A DNA stretch of 7,133 nt, from the NCBI GenBank assembly GCA_947588795.1, contig CANPZJ010000038.1, forward strand, positions 1 to 7,133, read 5' to 3'. Below, piece by piece: positions 6,254 to 7,133 of this stretch. Positions within the stretch are counted from its first letter, which is position 1. Each line of letters opens with the position of its first letter. The DNA comes from an uncultured Bacilli bacterium. GTDB taxonomy: Bacteria > Bacillota_I > Bacilli_A > RF39 > UBA660. Below the pieces are notes generated by a model. The model saw only the letters and a list, made by a program, of their open reading frames with translations. It made no database searches and was not told the origin of the DNA. A program made the translations under genes and the position numbers.

Positions 6254-6919
6254 CTATCTCGCTTTTCCTTTTTCAGTATTAATAGGAGAAATACTCTTAT
6301 CCTTTCTTAAACTTAACCAATTTTCTAAATCAATATTTAATTTTCCTAAATTACCACTGGTAAGTTTAATATATAATTCTCTTATACAGTCTATTCTTTT
6401 TTCTAAATTTTCTAATAAAACATTAATATTGTTTATTAAATCTTCTGGAAAATCATAACTAGGTAATGTTATATTACCATCTTTATTATTAAAGATATCT
6501 AACATAGTTTCAGATGAAATAAATATTTCTGTTAGTTCTTTATTACTAATAGCAAGTTTAGGTAATATAAGTAAATACATCTTTTCTGCTATATCATTTA
6601 ATTCTTTAGAATATTCTAAAGAATGATCAGATATTTCTTTTAAACCACCAGTTAAAGATGCACTTAATAGATAAGATATATAATAAGATAATTCTGAAGA
6701 ATCAACATTCCAAAAATATTTATCTTCTATTTCTTCTTTAGTATCATCTGTATAAATAATACTTTCACGATAAATATCTATATTATGATCTTCATTTACT
6801 TTAAAATGAATAAACCAATCTTTATCAGTAATATCTTCATTAATTATTTGTAAAGAAGATTTACCATATCGATATAAATTACTTATAACATCTCCAATTA
6901 AATAACTTTTATTAGGCAT
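6254..6919 (-). CDS. Unrecognised 221-residue soluble protein
   Basis: I do not recognise this protein. It is acidic, Asn/Ile/Leu-rich and has no signal peptide or membrane segment. The first 70 residues look alpha/beta (for example DWFIHFKVNEDHNIDIYRES, 34-53). Residues 75-135 and 158-188 look like long helices, including NNINVLLENLEKRIDCIREL (163-182), which could be a coiled coil. The C-terminal 20 residues are polar and probably disordered, ending in KGKAR. AAAGGA (6928-6933) lies 8 bases before the ATG, and a near-perfect promoter follows the previous gene's terminator, so it is the first gene of its transcript and should be well expressed. The next gene downstream is the J-domain protein, so a partner or client role is possible but inferred only from proximity. 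Confidence 0.7.
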   Translation of the reverse strand: MPNKSYLIGDVISNLYRYGKSSLQIINEDITDKDWFIHFKVNEDHNIDIYRESIIYTDDTKEEIEDKYFWNVDSSELSYYISYLLSASLTGGLKEISDHSLEYSKELNDIAEKMYLLILPKLAISNKELTEIFISSETMLDIFNNKDGNITLPSYDFPEDLINNINVLLENLEKRIDCIRELYIKLTSGNLGKLNIDLENWLSLRKDKSISPINTEKGKAR

Positions 6920-6942
6920 AATATCATTCCTTTGTGTTAAAT

Positions 6943-6970
6943 ATTATAAAATATTAAAAAAATTTGTCAA
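6943..6970 (-). promoter_or_regulatory. Consensus sigma-A promoter of the 221-residue gene
   Basis: TTGACA (6965-6970) and TATAAT (6943-6948) both match the consensus perfectly, with a 16-base AT-only spacer (6949-6964). The expected start is near 6936, about 17 nt before the start codon. It lies directly behind the terminator of the upstream gene, so it defines a new transcription unit covering the 221-residue gene and probably the J-domain gene. Confidence 0.9.
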
Positions 6971-6972
6971 CT

Positions 6973-7003
6973 AAAAAGATTATTCTTGGCACCAAGAATA
7001 ATC
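6973..7003 (-). terminator. Strong intrinsic terminator, partly coding
   Basis: GATTATTCTTGG and CCAAGAATAATC (6978-6989 and 6992-7003) form a perfect 12-bp stem with a 2-base loop, or 11 bp with a 4-base loop. Five U's (6973-6977) follow on the minus strand. The last codons and TAA stop (6980-6982) of the right-edge gene lie inside the stem. Confidence 0.9.
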
Positions 7004-7132
7004 AATAGTTTCTTTATTATTTATTAAGATTTTTTTATTATTTTGACATACTAAGACATTAAATTTATCTAATTTATATAATTTATTATCTTCTTCTACT
7101 AAAGGATTAATATCTTTTATTAAATCATTTAA
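6980..7132 (-). CDS. C-terminal end of an unidentified protein (cut by the window edge)
   Basis: The minus strand is open from the right edge to a TAA at 6980-6982, giving 50 residues. They include LVEEDNKLYKLDKFNVLVCQ (residues 11-30), then NNKKILINN, and the protein ends in DYSWCQE. It is the only open minus frame here, and its stop sits in a strong terminator, which supports a real gene end. The segment looks like two or three strands. A 21-residue ungapped stretch resembles residues 489-509 of the J-domain protein (Tyr first, then NN, IL and NN in register). No family can be named from this fragment. Confidence 0.7.
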   Translation of the reverse strand, partial: LNDLIKDINPLVEEDNKLYKLDKFNVLVCQNNKKILINNKETIDYSWCQE

Positions 7133-7133
7133 A

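Noticed and set aside
1..7133. Mycoplasma-type code with TGA as tryptophan
   Set aside because: The Trp codons I checked in several genes are TGG, and all long frames are intact under the standard code.

Overview
The window is very AT-rich, and every supported gene lies on the minus strand, so transcription runs from high to low coordinates. The gene content is an LTA-synthase-family enzyme, a cation:amino-acid symporter, a J-domain protein and a DinD/Bro-N protein. Shine-Dalgarno sites are strong (AAGGAGG, GGGAGG), promoters are sigma-A type, and terminators are compact with U-tracts. Together these point to a low-GC Bacillota, probably a Bacilli-type gut lineage with a small AT-rich genome. 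Tryptophan codons that I checked are TGG and the stops are TAA or TAG, so a Mycoplasma-type code with TGA as Trp is not indicated. The lineage is an inference.

Layout in transcription order. (1) At the right edge is the last 50 codons of an unidentified gene (6980-7132); its stop codon lies inside a strong intrinsic terminator (6973-7003). (2) A consensus promoter (TTGACA, 16 bp, TATAAT; 6943-6970) then drives an unrecognised 221-residue soluble protein (6254-6919). After 81 bases comes a 556-residue class C J-domain protein (4502-6172) with an uncharacterised helical body. (3) After 56 bases comes an LTA-synthase/phosphoglycerol-transferase-like membrane enzyme (2502-4445), closed by a hairpin with a GAAA loop and six U's (2478-2501). 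(4) Next is a DAACS-family symporter (1209-2441) whose last codons form its own terminator. (5) A 258-base gap (951-1208) holds two promoter-like sites and two inverted repeats. (6) A DinD-like Bro-N protein (90-950) follows, with a LexA/DinR-box-like palindrome between its -35 and -10. (7) At the left edge (1-43) are two adjacent perfect hairpins of unknown nature.

The LTA synthase and symporter are ordinary envelope and transport functions. The DinD-like gene with its apparent SOS box looks like an accessory, damage-inducible gene with its own regulation. The J-domain protein plus the unknown 221-residue protein behind a near-ideal promoter is the least explained part of the window. I found no CRISPR array, tRNA, rRNA or complete insertion sequence.
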